Shown here piece after piece: positions 7,892-17,270 of a stretch of 64,000 bases of DNA. The stretch spans positions 1 to 64,000 of the forward strand of contig ONDH01000011.1 in assembly GCA_900316505.1 (NCBI GenBank), in the 5' to 3' direction. The notes beneath the pieces were generated by a model. It was not told the DNA's origin. It did no database searches and saw only the letters and a list, made by a program, of their open reading frames with translations. The stretch comes from an uncultured Prevotellaceae bacterium (GTDB lineage Bacteria > Bacteroidota > Bacteroidia > Bacteroidales > Bacteroidaceae). A program made the position numbers and the translations under genes. Within the stretch, counting starts at the first letter, position 1; each line of letters starts with the position of its first letter.

Positions 7892-9133
7892 ATGAGAGTC
7901 CTAATCGTCAACACATCTGAACGCGTCGGAGGTGCAGCCATTGCAGCCAATCGCCTCATGGAAGCCTTGAAAAAGAACGGAGTCAAGGTGAAGATGCTTG
8001 TGCGCGACAAGCAGACCGACCGCCTCACCGTCCTGCCTGTAAGGAACGGCTGGATGCAACCCCTCAAGTTTGTCTGGGAACGGCTATGCATCTTCATTGC
8101 CAACAACTTCAGCCGAAAGAACCTCTTTCAGGTGGACATAGCCAACACAGGCACCGACATCACCCAGCTCACCGAGTTTCAGAGGGCAGACGTCATCCAC
8201 CTGCATTGGATCAACCAAGGATTCCTCTCCCTTTCCGACATCAGCCACATCTTCCAGTCGGGCAAGCGGGTGGTCATCACCCTGCACGACCAATGGTATT
8301 TCACGGGCATCTGCCACTATTCGGGCGACTGTCAGAAATACACAAGCCTATGTCACGACTGCCCACTGATGAACGGCAGCCTCTGGGGTGACCTCGCCAA
8401 AAGGGTGTTCCTGCAAAAGGAGAAAATATATGGCACCGCCTCCCTCACGTTTGTCGGATGCAGTCAGTGGATGGCAGACTTAGCCAAGACCTCACGGCTC
8501 ACTCAGGGGCACAAGGTGGTCAGCATACCCAATGCCATCAACACCGAGCGCTTCCTTCCCATGGACAAGGCAGAAGCACGTCGAGCCTTCCGTTTGCCAC
8601 AAGACAAGCAGCTGCTCCTCTTTGGCTGTCAACGCATCACCGACGAGCGCAAGGGATTCACACTGCTGGTCGAGGCTCTCCAGCTCATCAAGAAGACACA
8701 TCCCGACGTAGCTCAAGCCACAGAAGTGGTGGTGGTGGGAGGTCAGGCAGAGTACGTGCGCAAACAAGTGCCCTTCGACATCATTCCCGTCAACTACGTC
8801 AGCGACCCCCAACGCATGGTCATGCTCTACAATGCAGTGGATGTTTATGTCACCCCCTCGCTGCAGGACAACCTGCCCAACACCATCATGGAAGCCCTGG
8901 CATGCGGCACACCCTGTGTCGGATTCAAGGTGGGAGGCATCCCCGAAATGATTGACCACAAGAAGAACGGCTACGTGGCAACCTATAAAGACGCACAAGA
9001 CTTTGCCGACGGCATCCTTTGGACACTCGCCACCGACCATCCTACATTGAGTCGGCAGGCACGCAACAAGGTGATGACCACCTACAGCGAAAATGCCGTG
9101 GCACGAAAATACATTGATGTCTATGAAAATTAG
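7892..9133 (+). CDS. Glycosyltransferase family 4
   Basis: A 413-residue GT-B fold glycosyltransferase of the GT4 group, cytoplasmic, transferring a sugar from a nucleotide-sugar donor to a growing surface glycan. The N-terminus (MRVLIVNTSERVGGAAIAAN) has the glycine-rich acceptor-side loop. The C-terminal half carries the donor-binding signature: VYVTPSLQDNLPNTIMEAL, then CGTPCVGFKVGGIPEMID, with the E-x7-E type glutamates. A cysteine-rich stretch (CHYSGDCQKYTSLCHDCP, near residue 146) is typical of a Bacteroidota subgroup. The following GT2 gene overlaps its end by 11 bp, so the two act in the same pathway. Donor and acceptor cannot be read from sequence. Confidence 0.9.
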   Translation: MRVLIVNTSERVGGAAIAANRLMEALKKNGVKVKMLVRDKQTDRLTVLPVRNGWMQPLKFVWERLCIFIANNFSRKNLFQVDIANTGTDITQLTEFQRADVIHLHWINQGFLSLSDISHIFQSGKRVVITLHDQWYFTGICHYSGDCQKYTSLCHDCPLMNGSLWGDLAKRVFLQKEKIYGTASLTFVGCSQWMADLAKTSRLTQGHKVVSIPNAINTERFLPMDKAEARRAFRLPQDKQLLLFGCQRITDERKGFTLLVEALQLIKKTHPDVAQATEVVVVGGQAEYVRKQVPFDIIPVNYVSDPQRMVMLYNAVDVYVTPSLQDNLPNTIMEALACGTPCVGFKVGGIPEMIDHKKNGYVATYKDAQDFADGILWTLATDHPTLSRQARNKVMTTYSENAVARKYIDVYEN

Positions 9134-9866
9134 CATCATCACTGTCACATACAACGCCGAAGCCACCATCGGGCGCACCATGGAGAGCGTGGCGCAACAA
9201 ACCCATCCCGACGTCGAACACCTCATCATCGATGGAGCTTCCACCGACAGGACATTGGACATTGCTCGCCGCTATCCCCATGCCATCATCAGCAGCGAAC
9301 CCGACAAAGGACTCTACGACGCCATGAACAAGGGGCTGAAGAAAGCCACAGGCGACTACCTCTGCTTCCTGAATGCTGGCGACAAACTGCACAGCAAGGA
9401 GACACTGGCACACATCGCAGCCTCTCTCCCATCCCCACAACACGGGAACGGCGTGGCAATACTGTATGGTGACACCCATATCGTTGACGATGAAGGCAAT
9501 TTCCTGCGCAATCGGCGTCTGACACCCCCCGAGCACCTCACATGGCGCTCCTTCCGGCAAGGCATGCTCGTCTGCCATCAAGCCTTCTACGTCAACCGTC
9601 AGCTTGCACCTCTCTACGACACGCGCTATCGGTTCTCCGCAGACTTCGACTGGTGCATCCGCTGCATGAAAGAAGGAGAGCGCCTCGGCATGGAAAATCT
9701 ATTCATCAAGGAACCCCTTGCCGACTATCTCAACGAGGGCATGACCACCGCCAATCGGCGAGCCTCCCTCAACGAACGATTCAGGATAATGGCAAAGCAC
9801 TATGGGCTTGTGCCAACAATTATACAACACATTTGGTTTATATTCAGAGTATTAGTTAAAAAGTAA
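9123..9866 (+). CDS. Glycosyltransferase family 2
   Basis: A 247-residue GT-A fold transferase. ATG at 9123 is preferred because MKISIITVTYNAEATI is the usual family start and because it gives an 11-bp overlap (ATGAAAATTAG) with the upstream GT4 gene. Motifs seen: the nucleotide-binding VTYNAEATIGRTMESV, LIIDGASTDRT, and the DxD-equivalent FLNAGDKL. The C-terminal part (FSADFDWCIRCMKEG, then LADYLNEGMTT) matches the WcaA/RfbF-like group that adds a sugar to O-antigen or exopolysaccharide precursors. No membrane segment is evident. The SulP gene begins 7 bp after its stop. Confidence 0.88.
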   Translation: MKISIITVTYNAEATIGRTMESVAQQTHPDVEHLIIDGASTDRTLDIARRYPHAIISSEPDKGLYDAMNKGLKKATGDYLCFLNAGDKLHSKETLAHIAASLPSPQHGNGVAILYGDTHIVDDEGNFLRNRRLTPPEHLTWRSFRQGMLVCHQAFYVNRQLAPLYDTRYRFSADFDWCIRCMKEGERLGMENLFIKEPLADYLNEGMTTANRRASLNERFRIMAKHYGLVPTIIQHIWFIFRVLVKK

Positions 9867-9873
9867 AAAGAGC

Positions 9874-11553
9874 ATGAAGAGATTTCGTCCCTCCAAACCA
9901 GAGTTGGTTTATGCACTCAAGAATTACAACAAGAAGAAATTTACAGCCGACCTCATGGCTGGCATCATCGTGGGCATCGTTGCACTTCCCTTGGCCATCG
10001 CTTTTGGCATTGCATCAGGTGTGTCACCCGAAAAAGGTATTCTCACAGCCATCATAGCAGGTTTCGCCATCAGCGCATTCGGTGGCAGTCGTGTACAAAT
10101 AGGCGGACCCACAGGTGCCTTCATCATCATCATCTATGGCATTATCCAGCAGTACGGACTCACAGGGCTTGCCATTGCCACAGTTCTGGCAGGACTCTTC
10201 CTCATCTTGCTCGGAGTGTTGCGCCTCGGCACCATCATCCGCTACATTCCCTACCCCATCATCGTAGGTTTCACGAGCGGTATTGCACTGACCATCTTCT
10301 CCACCCAGGTAAAAGACTTGCTCGGTCTCCACATAGAGGGAGCTGTGCCAGCTGATTTCATCGAGAAATGGGTATGCTACATACAGAACTTCTCCACCAT
10401 CGACCTTGCCACAGCCATCGTCGGTGTCTTATCCGTGGTCATCATAGCCTGCACCCCTTTCATCAGCAAGAAAGTGCCTGGTTCACTCATCGCCATCATC
10501 GTCATGACCGTCGCAGGCATCATCATGACGAACTACTTTGGCATCCATGTCGACACCATCGGAGACAGGTTCGAAATCAACCCCTCCCTGCCAGAAGCAG
10601 ATGTCCCCTCGCTGAATTGGGACAACATCAAGGGTTTGCTCTCACCAGCACTCACCATAGCAGTGCTCGGTGCCATCGAGAGTCTTCTCTCCGCCACAGT
10701 GGCAGATGGTATCATTGGACACAAGCACGACTCAAATCAGGAACTCATTGGTCAGGGCATTGCCAACGTGCTCAGCCCCATCTTCGGAGGCATCCCAGCC
10801 ACAGGTGCCATCGCCCGCACCATGACCAACATCAACAATGGCGGTAAGACTCCTGTTGCCGGCATCATTCATGCCGTGGTGCTGCTCCTCATATACTTTT
10901 TCCTGATGCCTTATGCTAAATATATCCCAATGGCTTGTTTGGCAGGAGTGCTTGTAGTGGTCAGCTACAACATGAGCGGCTGGCGCACCATCCGTGAGAT
11001 GATGCACAACCCCAAGAGTGACATCTTTGTGCTTTGGCTCACTTTCGGGCTCACCGTCATTTTCGACTTGACCATTGCCATCGAAGTGGGCTTGATGCTG
11101 GCATGCCTCCTCTGCATGCGTCGTATGGCAGAGACCACCCAAGTGAGTGTGCTCACCGACGATGACGAGATAGACCCCACTGCAGAGACCGACTTGGCAG
11201 AGAATCCCAACATTGAGCACTTGGCGATTCCCGAGAATGTGGAAGTGTATGAAATCAATGGCCCTTATTTCTTCGGTATAGCCAACAAGTTCGAAGAGGT
11301 GATGGTGCGCATGAAAGAACGTCCGCAAGTACGTATCATCCGTATGCGCAAGGTGCCCTTCATCGATTCTACAGGCATGCACAACCTGACCAATCTCATC
11401 GAGATGTCGAAAAAAGAAGGTATCAAGATTATCCTTTCGGGTGTCAACGATTATGTACGTAGTGTTCTTGTCAAAAATGGCTTCAACGAACTCATTGGCG
11501 AAGAGAACATTTGCCCGAATATCAATGTTGCTCTCGAGAAATCCAAGCAATAG
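9874..11553 (+). CDS. SulP family anion transporter with STAS domain
   Basis: A 559-residue inner-membrane transporter of the SulP (SLC26) family, which carries sulfate, bicarbonate or related anions. About 12-14 hydrophobic segments fill residues 25-425, with the signature DLMAGIIVGIVALPLAIAFG and the GGSRVQIGGPTGAF motif near the N-terminus. A cytoplasmic STAS domain follows (about 445-555), with the conserved FIDSTGMHNL loop. Length is normal. The gene lies 7 bp after the GT2 gene and may share its transcript, but no functional link is obvious. The transported anion cannot be decided; bicarbonate or sulfate is most likely. Confidence 0.92.
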   Translation: MKRFRPSKPELVYALKNYNKKKFTADLMAGIIVGIVALPLAIAFGIASGVSPEKGILTAIIAGFAISAFGGSRVQIGGPTGAFIIIIYGIIQQYGLTGLAIATVLAGLFLILLGVLRLGTIIRYIPYPIIVGFTSGIALTIFSTQVKDLLGLHIEGAVPADFIEKWVCYIQNFSTIDLATAIVGVLSVVIIACTPFISKKVPGSLIAIIVMTVAGIIMTNYFGIHVDTIGDRFEINPSLPEADVPSLNWDNIKGLLSPALTIAVLGAIESLLSATVADGIIGHKHDSNQELIGQGIANVLSPIFGGIPATGAIARTMTNINNGGKTPVAGIIHAVVLLLIYFFLMPYAKYIPMACLAGVLVVVSYNMSGWRTIREMMHNPKSDIFVLWLTFGLTVIFDLTIAIEVGLMLACLLCMRRMAETTQVSVLTDDDEIDPTAETDLAENPNIEHLAIPENVEVYEINGPYFFGIANKFEEVMVRMKERPQVRIIRMRKVPFIDSTGMHNLTNLIEMSKKEGIKIILSGVNDYVRSVLVKNGFNELIGEENICPNINVALEKSKQ

Positions 11554-11619
11554 TCATTCACACTGCTCCTTTTTTGTTCATTTTTAGTCATTTCCTCATT
11601 TTTTTTGAGGAAAGGCTTG

Positions 11620-11647
11620 TTTGTGTAGCAAATAATTCATACCTTTG
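11620..11647 (+). promoter_or_regulatory. Promoter of the 1354-residue secreted protein
   Basis: TTTG (11620-11623) and TACCTTTG (11640-11647) match the -33 and -7 boxes with 16 bp between them. Transcription would start near 11654, giving a leader of about 140 nt that is AT-rich and contains a small CTCTC/GAGAG hairpin. Confidence 0.65.
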
Positions 11648-11792
11648 TCACCTAAAATTATGCCATCTCTCTTGCGTGAGAGTTGGTGTCAGAGACTAAC
11701 TAATAACGACTTCATCCTATTTATACATTATTAATAATAAGGGAACGAGTCAAATGTTTAACTAATCTTTATTAATTAATTACTAACTCATT

Positions 11793-14700
11793 ATGAAGAA
11801 ATCAGTACTTCTTTTTGCAAGTTTATTGCTTGCAGCGGTGAGTGCTATTGCACAACCCGCGAAGCCCACTGTGACCTATTCCGACTGGGCATCGGTGGAA
11901 GAAAAAGCTGACATCTACCTCTACAATGTGGAGGCTGGTATGTTTCTTTCTGCCGGCAGTGCATGGGGAACCCGTGCTTCCCTAGTTGGCACAAAAGACA
12001 AGAGCACCTACAATGACCTGATTATGGGGGCAGGAGAATTTAAGGGAAACAAGTGGTTTATTGCTGCTGCACAAGACCAGCGAGATGGTAAAGCCTGCTA
12101 CATGTTCGAAAACAAGAGCGGGAAAAACTATCTGACCGCAGACAACAAAGACGGCATTTGGGTGGATGGTGACACCGGTCGTCCTTATGACGGATGGTAC
12201 ATCGCCAAAGACAATGGCGACAAGACCTTCCAGTTGGGTTACATGCTGAGAACCGAGAAGAAAGACGAGGCTGGTAACGTCATCAAAGAAGGTGACAAAA
12301 CCGTATATGAGTACTCTTCCATGGGTATCTTCGGCGTACAAAAATTCGACGAAGGAAACCTTGACACCTATCTTGACGAAAGTACAGCTTACAGCACATG
12401 GGCTATCGTCAGCGCTTCTGAGTATGATGAAAAACTGCCAGCTTTCAAACTCTACTACATCGCTAAAGGTTTGGAAAAACTCGTTGCTGACGCCAAGGAG
12501 CTCGGCATTGAAGCAGATTTCTCTTCCTACGAAGCTTTGCTCGTCAAAGAAGGTGTTACTTACGATGAAATCAAGACTGCCATTGACAAGTTCTCTCCAA
12601 CTGTTAACTTCGGTAAGGTGATTGCTGATGCCAAGAAGGCTGATCCTGCACGTGACTGGTCTAAGTATGAAGCAATCTATGTTAATCCTGAATCAACTAA
12701 TGAAATCTTCACTACCAACACGAACCTTATCAAGGCATTCTTGGCATTGAAGAAGGCTGTTGACGATGCAAAGGCATTGGATGCTGCTAAAACATTTGCT
12801 CAAGCAGAGGCTCTTTATGCTGATGATGAGGCTGCACAGGCTGACATTGAAGCTGAGACCAAGCGTGTGAATGCTTACAGTTCACTGAAGAAAGCTCTTG
12901 ACGAAGCAACACAAAAGGGCTGCACTGTAACTGATTACACCGCAGTTTACAACAATGCTGAATCAACAGCTGAAGCTCTTGCTCAAGCAGAAGAGGCCGT
13001 AAAGAATATTATTACCGCGCATGATATCGCTGATACTGTAAAAGATGCGTCAGCAGACAATCCAGCAGACCTCACTTCATACATTGTAAACTCAACATTC
13101 GACACCATCGGTGACTTCACAGGTTGGTCTACAGGTTTCGGTGCCGGTGGTGACAAATCCACTTGTGCTGAGGTTTGGCGCAATTCATTTGATGTATATC
13201 AGGACATTAAGGGATTGCCAGAAGGTGTCTATATGGTTGCTTGTAATGGCTATTCTCGTCATAACGATAATCATATTGATGATTATGCTCAGTGGAAGAG
13301 TGGTGCTGTTTCCGAAACAAAAATCTACATGAAGTCTGAAACACTTGGACAATACTTCACTCCTGTAATGTTTGTATCACAGGGTGGTAGTGTGGATAAT
13401 AAGATTGGAAACGGAGGTCAGACAGATTACGCATACGAAGAGGGAGGAGTAAAGCATACTTTGTATTGTCCTAACTCAATGGTTGCTGCTGTTGACTACT
13501 TCCATGATGGTACCAATCGTTATCGCAACGAGGCTTATGGACCATTGGCTGCTGGAGAAACTCTGAGAATTGGAGTTAGCAATACAAATAAAATGTACTG
13601 GTCTATTTTCGACGACTTCCAGCTCTTCTATTTTGGTAATGGTGCTGATGCTTACAAGAAGTGGGCTGAAAGCGTGAAGAGCAAATATAATATTAGTTTC
13701 GAAGGAGAAACATATTATGGCAAGCCAGAAAAGCAGAACTATGAGACTATTCTTGCAACATTGTCAGATGCTAGCAACAAAGATGCTGTTTCTGCTGCCA
13801 TCTTGAACGTAGATGCTGCTGTTGAGAAGGTTACGACCAGTAAGACTAACTACGCTGCTTACGTTGCGGCATTGGCTACTGCACAGAAATGGCTGGAGGA
13901 GAATGTTGGTGATGATGACAACTTCTACAAGCTTTCAGACTACATGGAAGCTGAAAATGCTGAGGATGTAGCTAGTTGGGAATTCCCGAACGGTCCTGTC
14001 AAGGTGATTATCCCTGATTATGGGGTTGGTGGATTTGAAGGTATTCTTTCTGCTGAAGACATCGCAGCTGAAACTACCTACTTGCAAAACTTGTTGACAG
14101 AAGCTACAAGAACTACACTCGCTGACGGTTCTGACCTGACCAACTTGATTAAGAACCCTGCTTTCGACAGCAACACTCTCGAAGGATGGACCAACAAGGA
14201 CAGCAAGGCTGCTATTAATTCTAAATGCGTCGAAGCTTATGGTAAAGCAGACTTTGATGTCTATCAAGAAGTAGCAGACCTTCCTGAAGGTTTGTACGAA
14301 ATTTCCGTACAGGGTTTCTACCGCTATGTACGTCCTGAAACCACTCCACTTGGAGCTTACGAGATCTATCAAAACCAAGAGGTTTCTTACGTGAAGCCAG
14401 GTGGTTCTCCTGCATTTGTATATATGAACAAGATGACCACTCCATTTGTGAACATCTATACAGAGCCAAAGGAGGCTGGTTTCTACGGAGGTGGCTATCA
14501 AGAAACTACTGACGGGAAATTCTTCCCCAACGACATGGGCTCCGCTGCCACTGCATTCGATGCTGGCATGTACACGCAGAAGGCATATGGTCTTGTGAAG
14601 GAAGGTGAAGTGATGCGTATCGGTGTGAAGGGTAGCACAAATGCACCAAACGATAACTCTTGGGTTATCTTCGACAACTTCAAGTTGACCTACCGTGCAA

Positions 14701-15857
14701 AGAACCCAGAGGTTGTTACGACTGTATTGAACAGCAAATCTCAAGAACTGGCTGAGTTCATCGAGAACAACTCTGATGCCATGACTGAGCCAATTCTTCA
14801 ATTAGCGAAAGATGCTTACACGGAATCTACCAAGACCAATCTCAACAATACAGCAAAGTATGATGTGCTGATTGAAACTAATGAGGCACTCGTTGCTGCT
14901 CAGGAAAACATCAAGTTGATTGATGCTTATAAGGCTGCAGAGCAGGCTTATGATGATGCATGCACTGCTTTGGAAACCGTTGATCCTAATGCTGCTATTT
15001 TTGCAGAAGTCAAGGAGATGGACGAGGAAATTGCAGGTGATGCATATATGGATTTGAATAATGAAGAGCTGGATGATTTGACCGTTAGAGTGAAGGCTTT
15101 GACTGATAAAGTGAATGCAGCTAAAGCAGACGCTGAGATGAAGAAGGTCAAGGAAGAAATGGCATCTGCTTCAGACGATGACCCATACGATGCAACAAGC
15201 TTCATTGTGAACCCAGACTTGAGTATTGGCAAGGCTGATGGTTGGACTGTAATGGCTCTGGGACAGAACAACGGATACCAAGACAACAGCACTTACACGA
15301 ATGGTGATGCTTCTCTGAACCAATTTATCGAGTGTTGGAGACCGGGTGCAATATTGGACGATGGTACTATCGAACAAACTACTGCCGCTACTCTCCCAGC
15401 AGGTACTTACACACTCGGTGCAGACATCAATGCTAAGTGGCAAAATGATGCAAATGTAGCAATCGAAGGACTCGTCCTCTTTGTCAGCGATGCTGAAGGC
15501 AAGACTAACTCTACGTTGCTTGACACTCAGGATGCTTCTCCAAAGCATTTCGATGTGACATTCAAGTTGGATAAAGAATCCGTTATTACTCTTGGTGTAA
15601 TGGCTAAGTCTACTAACGCTAACTGGTTGGCAGCAGACAACTTCAAACTCACGTACTATGGTACAGCCAGCGCGAAGGAAGAATCTGGCGATGCAGGTGA
15701 TGCCAACGCTATCGAAGGTGTTGAGGAAGCAGCTCCAGCAGCTAAGACTATCGTAGCTATCTACAACGCAGCTGGTGCTCAGATCAGCACTCTCCAGCCA
15801 GGTATCAACATCGTGAAGTACGCTGACGGAACTACTAAGAAGATCTTTAAGAAATAA
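11793..15857 (+). CDS. Giant secreted modular protein, three beta-sandwich modules
   Basis: A 1354-residue exported protein (signal peptide 1-20, cleaved after AIA) of unrecognised specific function. The order is: an N-terminal beta-rich region (about 25-200) resembling a ricin-like or RICIN/CBM fold, helical spacers rich in Ala and Lys (215-425), then three related modules beginning TSYIVNSTFD (about 424), TNLIKNPAFD (about 777) and TSFIVNPDLS (about 1131), separated by further helices. Each module has a pattern like DVYQDIKGLPEGVY followed by a late FDDFQL/FDNFKL/ADNFKL strand, typical of galactose-binding-like (CBM4/9, CBM6-type) domains. The C-terminus (YNAAGAQIS, ending KKIFKK) is a short sorting-like motif. 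Codon use is strongly biased to GCT and AAG, as in pckA, suggesting high expression. It is likely a surface glycan-binding or adhesive protein; the protein at 37262 is its architectural relative. Confidence 0.7.
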   Translation: MKKSVLLFASLLLAAVSAIAQPAKPTVTYSDWASVEEKADIYLYNVEAGMFLSAGSAWGTRASLVGTKDKSTYNDLIMGAGEFKGNKWFIAAAQDQRDGKACYMFENKSGKNYLTADNKDGIWVDGDTGRPYDGWYIAKDNGDKTFQLGYMLRTEKKDEAGNVIKEGDKTVYEYSSMGIFGVQKFDEGNLDTYLDESTAYSTWAIVSASEYDEKLPAFKLYYIAKGLEKLVADAKELGIEADFSSYEALLVKEGVTYDEIKTAIDKFSPTVNFGKVIADAKKADPARDWSKYEAIYVNPESTNEIFTTNTNLIKAFLALKKAVDDAKALDAAKTFAQAEALYADDEAAQADIEAETKRVNAYSSLKKALDEATQKGCTVTDYTAVYNNAESTAEALAQAEEAVKNIITAHDIADTVKDASADNPADLTSYIVNSTFDTIGDFTGWSTGFGAGGDKSTCAEVWRNSFDVYQDIKGLPEGVYMVACNGYSRHNDNHIDDYAQWKSGAVSETKIYMKSETLGQYFTPVMFVSQGGSVDNKIGNGGQTDYAYEEGGVKHTLYCPNSMVAAVDYFHDGTNRYRNEAYGPLAAGETLRIGVSNTNKMYWSIFDDFQLFYFGNGADAYKKWAESVKSKYNISFEGETYYGKPEKQNYETILATLSDASNKDAVSAAILNVDAAVEKVTTSKTNYAAYVAALATAQKWLEENVGDDDNFYKLSDYMEAENAEDVASWEFPNGPVKVIIPDYGVGGFEGILSAEDIAAETTYLQNLLTEATRTTLADGSDLTNLIKNPAFDSNTLEGWTNKDSKAAINSKCVEAYGKADFDVYQEVADLPEGLYEISVQGFYRYVRPETTPLGAYEIYQNQEVSYVKPGGSPAFVYMNKMTTPFVNIYTEPKEAGFYGGGYQETTDGKFFPNDMGSAATAFDAGMYTQKAYGLVKEGEVMRIGVKGSTNAPNDNSWVIFDNFKLTYRAKNPEVVTTVLNSKSQELAEFIENNSDAMTEPILQLAKDAYTESTKTNLNNTAKYDVLIETNEALVAAQENIKLIDAYKAAEQAYDDACTALETVDPNAAIFAEVKEMDEEIAGDAYMDLNNEELDDLTVRVKALTDKVNAAKADAEMKKVKEEMASASDDDPYDATSFIVNPDLSIGKADGWTVMALGQNNGYQDNSTYTNGDASLNQFIECWRPGAILDDGTIEQTTAATLPAGTYTLGADINAKWQNDANVAIEGLVLFVSDAEGKTNSTLLDTQDASPKHFDVTFKLDKESVITLGVMAKSTNANWLAADNFKLTYYGTASAKEESGDAGDANAIEGVEEAAPAAKTIVAIYNAAGAQISTLQPGINIVKYADGTTKKIFKK

Positions 15858-15891
15858 GCTGACGAACAGTCAATAACTGACACTCTATAAG

Positions 15892-15927
15892 AAAGTGGCG
15901 GGCTTCATGATGGAGCTCGCCACTTTT
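15892..15927 (+). terminator. Terminator after the 1354-residue protein gene
   Basis: AAAGTGGCGGGCT and AGCTCGCCACTTTT form a stem of about 13 bp with one G.U-type mismatch, followed by a T run. It lies 35 bp after the stop codon. Confidence 0.85.
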
Positions 15928-16032
15928 GGGACTCACCAGTATAATCGCGAGACTGTCTTGCTGATTAGTTGGATACAAAAAACAAATATTTAACCTTTTA
16001 ACCATTTAACTTTAACCTTTGCGCTTCACTCC

Positions 16033-16060
16033 TCTAAACCCTAAACTCTAAACTCTAAAC
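16033..16060. repeat. TCTAAAC heptamer array
   Basis: Four units (TCTAAAC, CCTAAAC, TCTAAAC, TCTAAAC). The same unit, in another phase, forms the array at 21355-21382. Confidence 0.8.
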
Positions 16061-16094
16061 ACAAGTGACCCTCACTCGCGCATGCAAGTGTTCC

Positions 16095-16140
16095 CCACAA
16101 ACGAGTGTAAGTCTTGCTAACAAACGAACGTAAGTCTTGC
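16095..16140. repeat. 23-bp tandem duplication
   Basis: Two imperfect 23-bp copies ending GTAAGTCTTGC (16095-16117 and 16118-16140), plus the beginning of a third (CCACAAACGAG at 16141). No gene or promoter overlaps it. Confidence 0.75.
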
Positions 16141-16160
16141 CCACAAACGAGTTGCAAATC

Positions 16161-16229
16161 GTAGAATATTCTCGTTTTTGGGGTAAAAATGTAGAATATT
16201 CTCGTTTTTTCCGATTTTCGTAGAATATT
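16161..16229. promoter_or_regulatory. Three AGAATATTCT palindromes upstream of prmC
   Basis: GTAGAATATTCTCGTTTTT occurs at 16161 and again at 16191, and GTAGAATATTTT at 16220, a spacing of 30 and 29 bp. The core AGAATATTCT is a perfect palindrome. The third copy touches the -33 element of the prmC promoter, so these could be operator sites; no regulator is known. Confidence 0.5.
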
Positions 16230-16260
16230 TTGGTTATAACTCTTTCTTGACGTAACTTTG
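16229..16260 (+). promoter_or_regulatory. prmC promoter
   Basis: TTTG (16229-16232) and TAACTTTG (16253-16260) with 20 bp between fit the Bacteroidota consensus well. A second possible box, TACTTTTG at 16331-16338, lies right at the start of the gene. Confidence 0.65.
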
Positions 16261-16342
16261 CAGAAAAAAGGAAATCACCCGTATAACCCTGTTTTGTGCC
16301 TATTCTTTTGGTGGAACAGAAGAAAAGATGTACTTTTGCAGT

Positions 16343-17254
<912 letters not shown>

Positions 17255-17270
17255 TTTCGTTATAGATAGT

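Larger units (their letters stand above)
15928..16228. other. Repeat-rich gene-free stretch before prmC
   Basis: No gene is seen. It holds TTTAACC/ATTTAAC repeats (about 15990-16018), a TCTAAAC array (16033-16060), a 23-bp tandem duplication (16095-16140) and three copies of GTAGAATATT (16161-16229) leading into the prmC promoter. Confidence 0.7.

Noticed and set aside
11591..11613. Terminator after the SulP gene
   Set aside because: TTTCCTCA/TGAGGAAA forms a stem, but it is short, with an all-T loop and no T run after it, so it was not listed as a feature.
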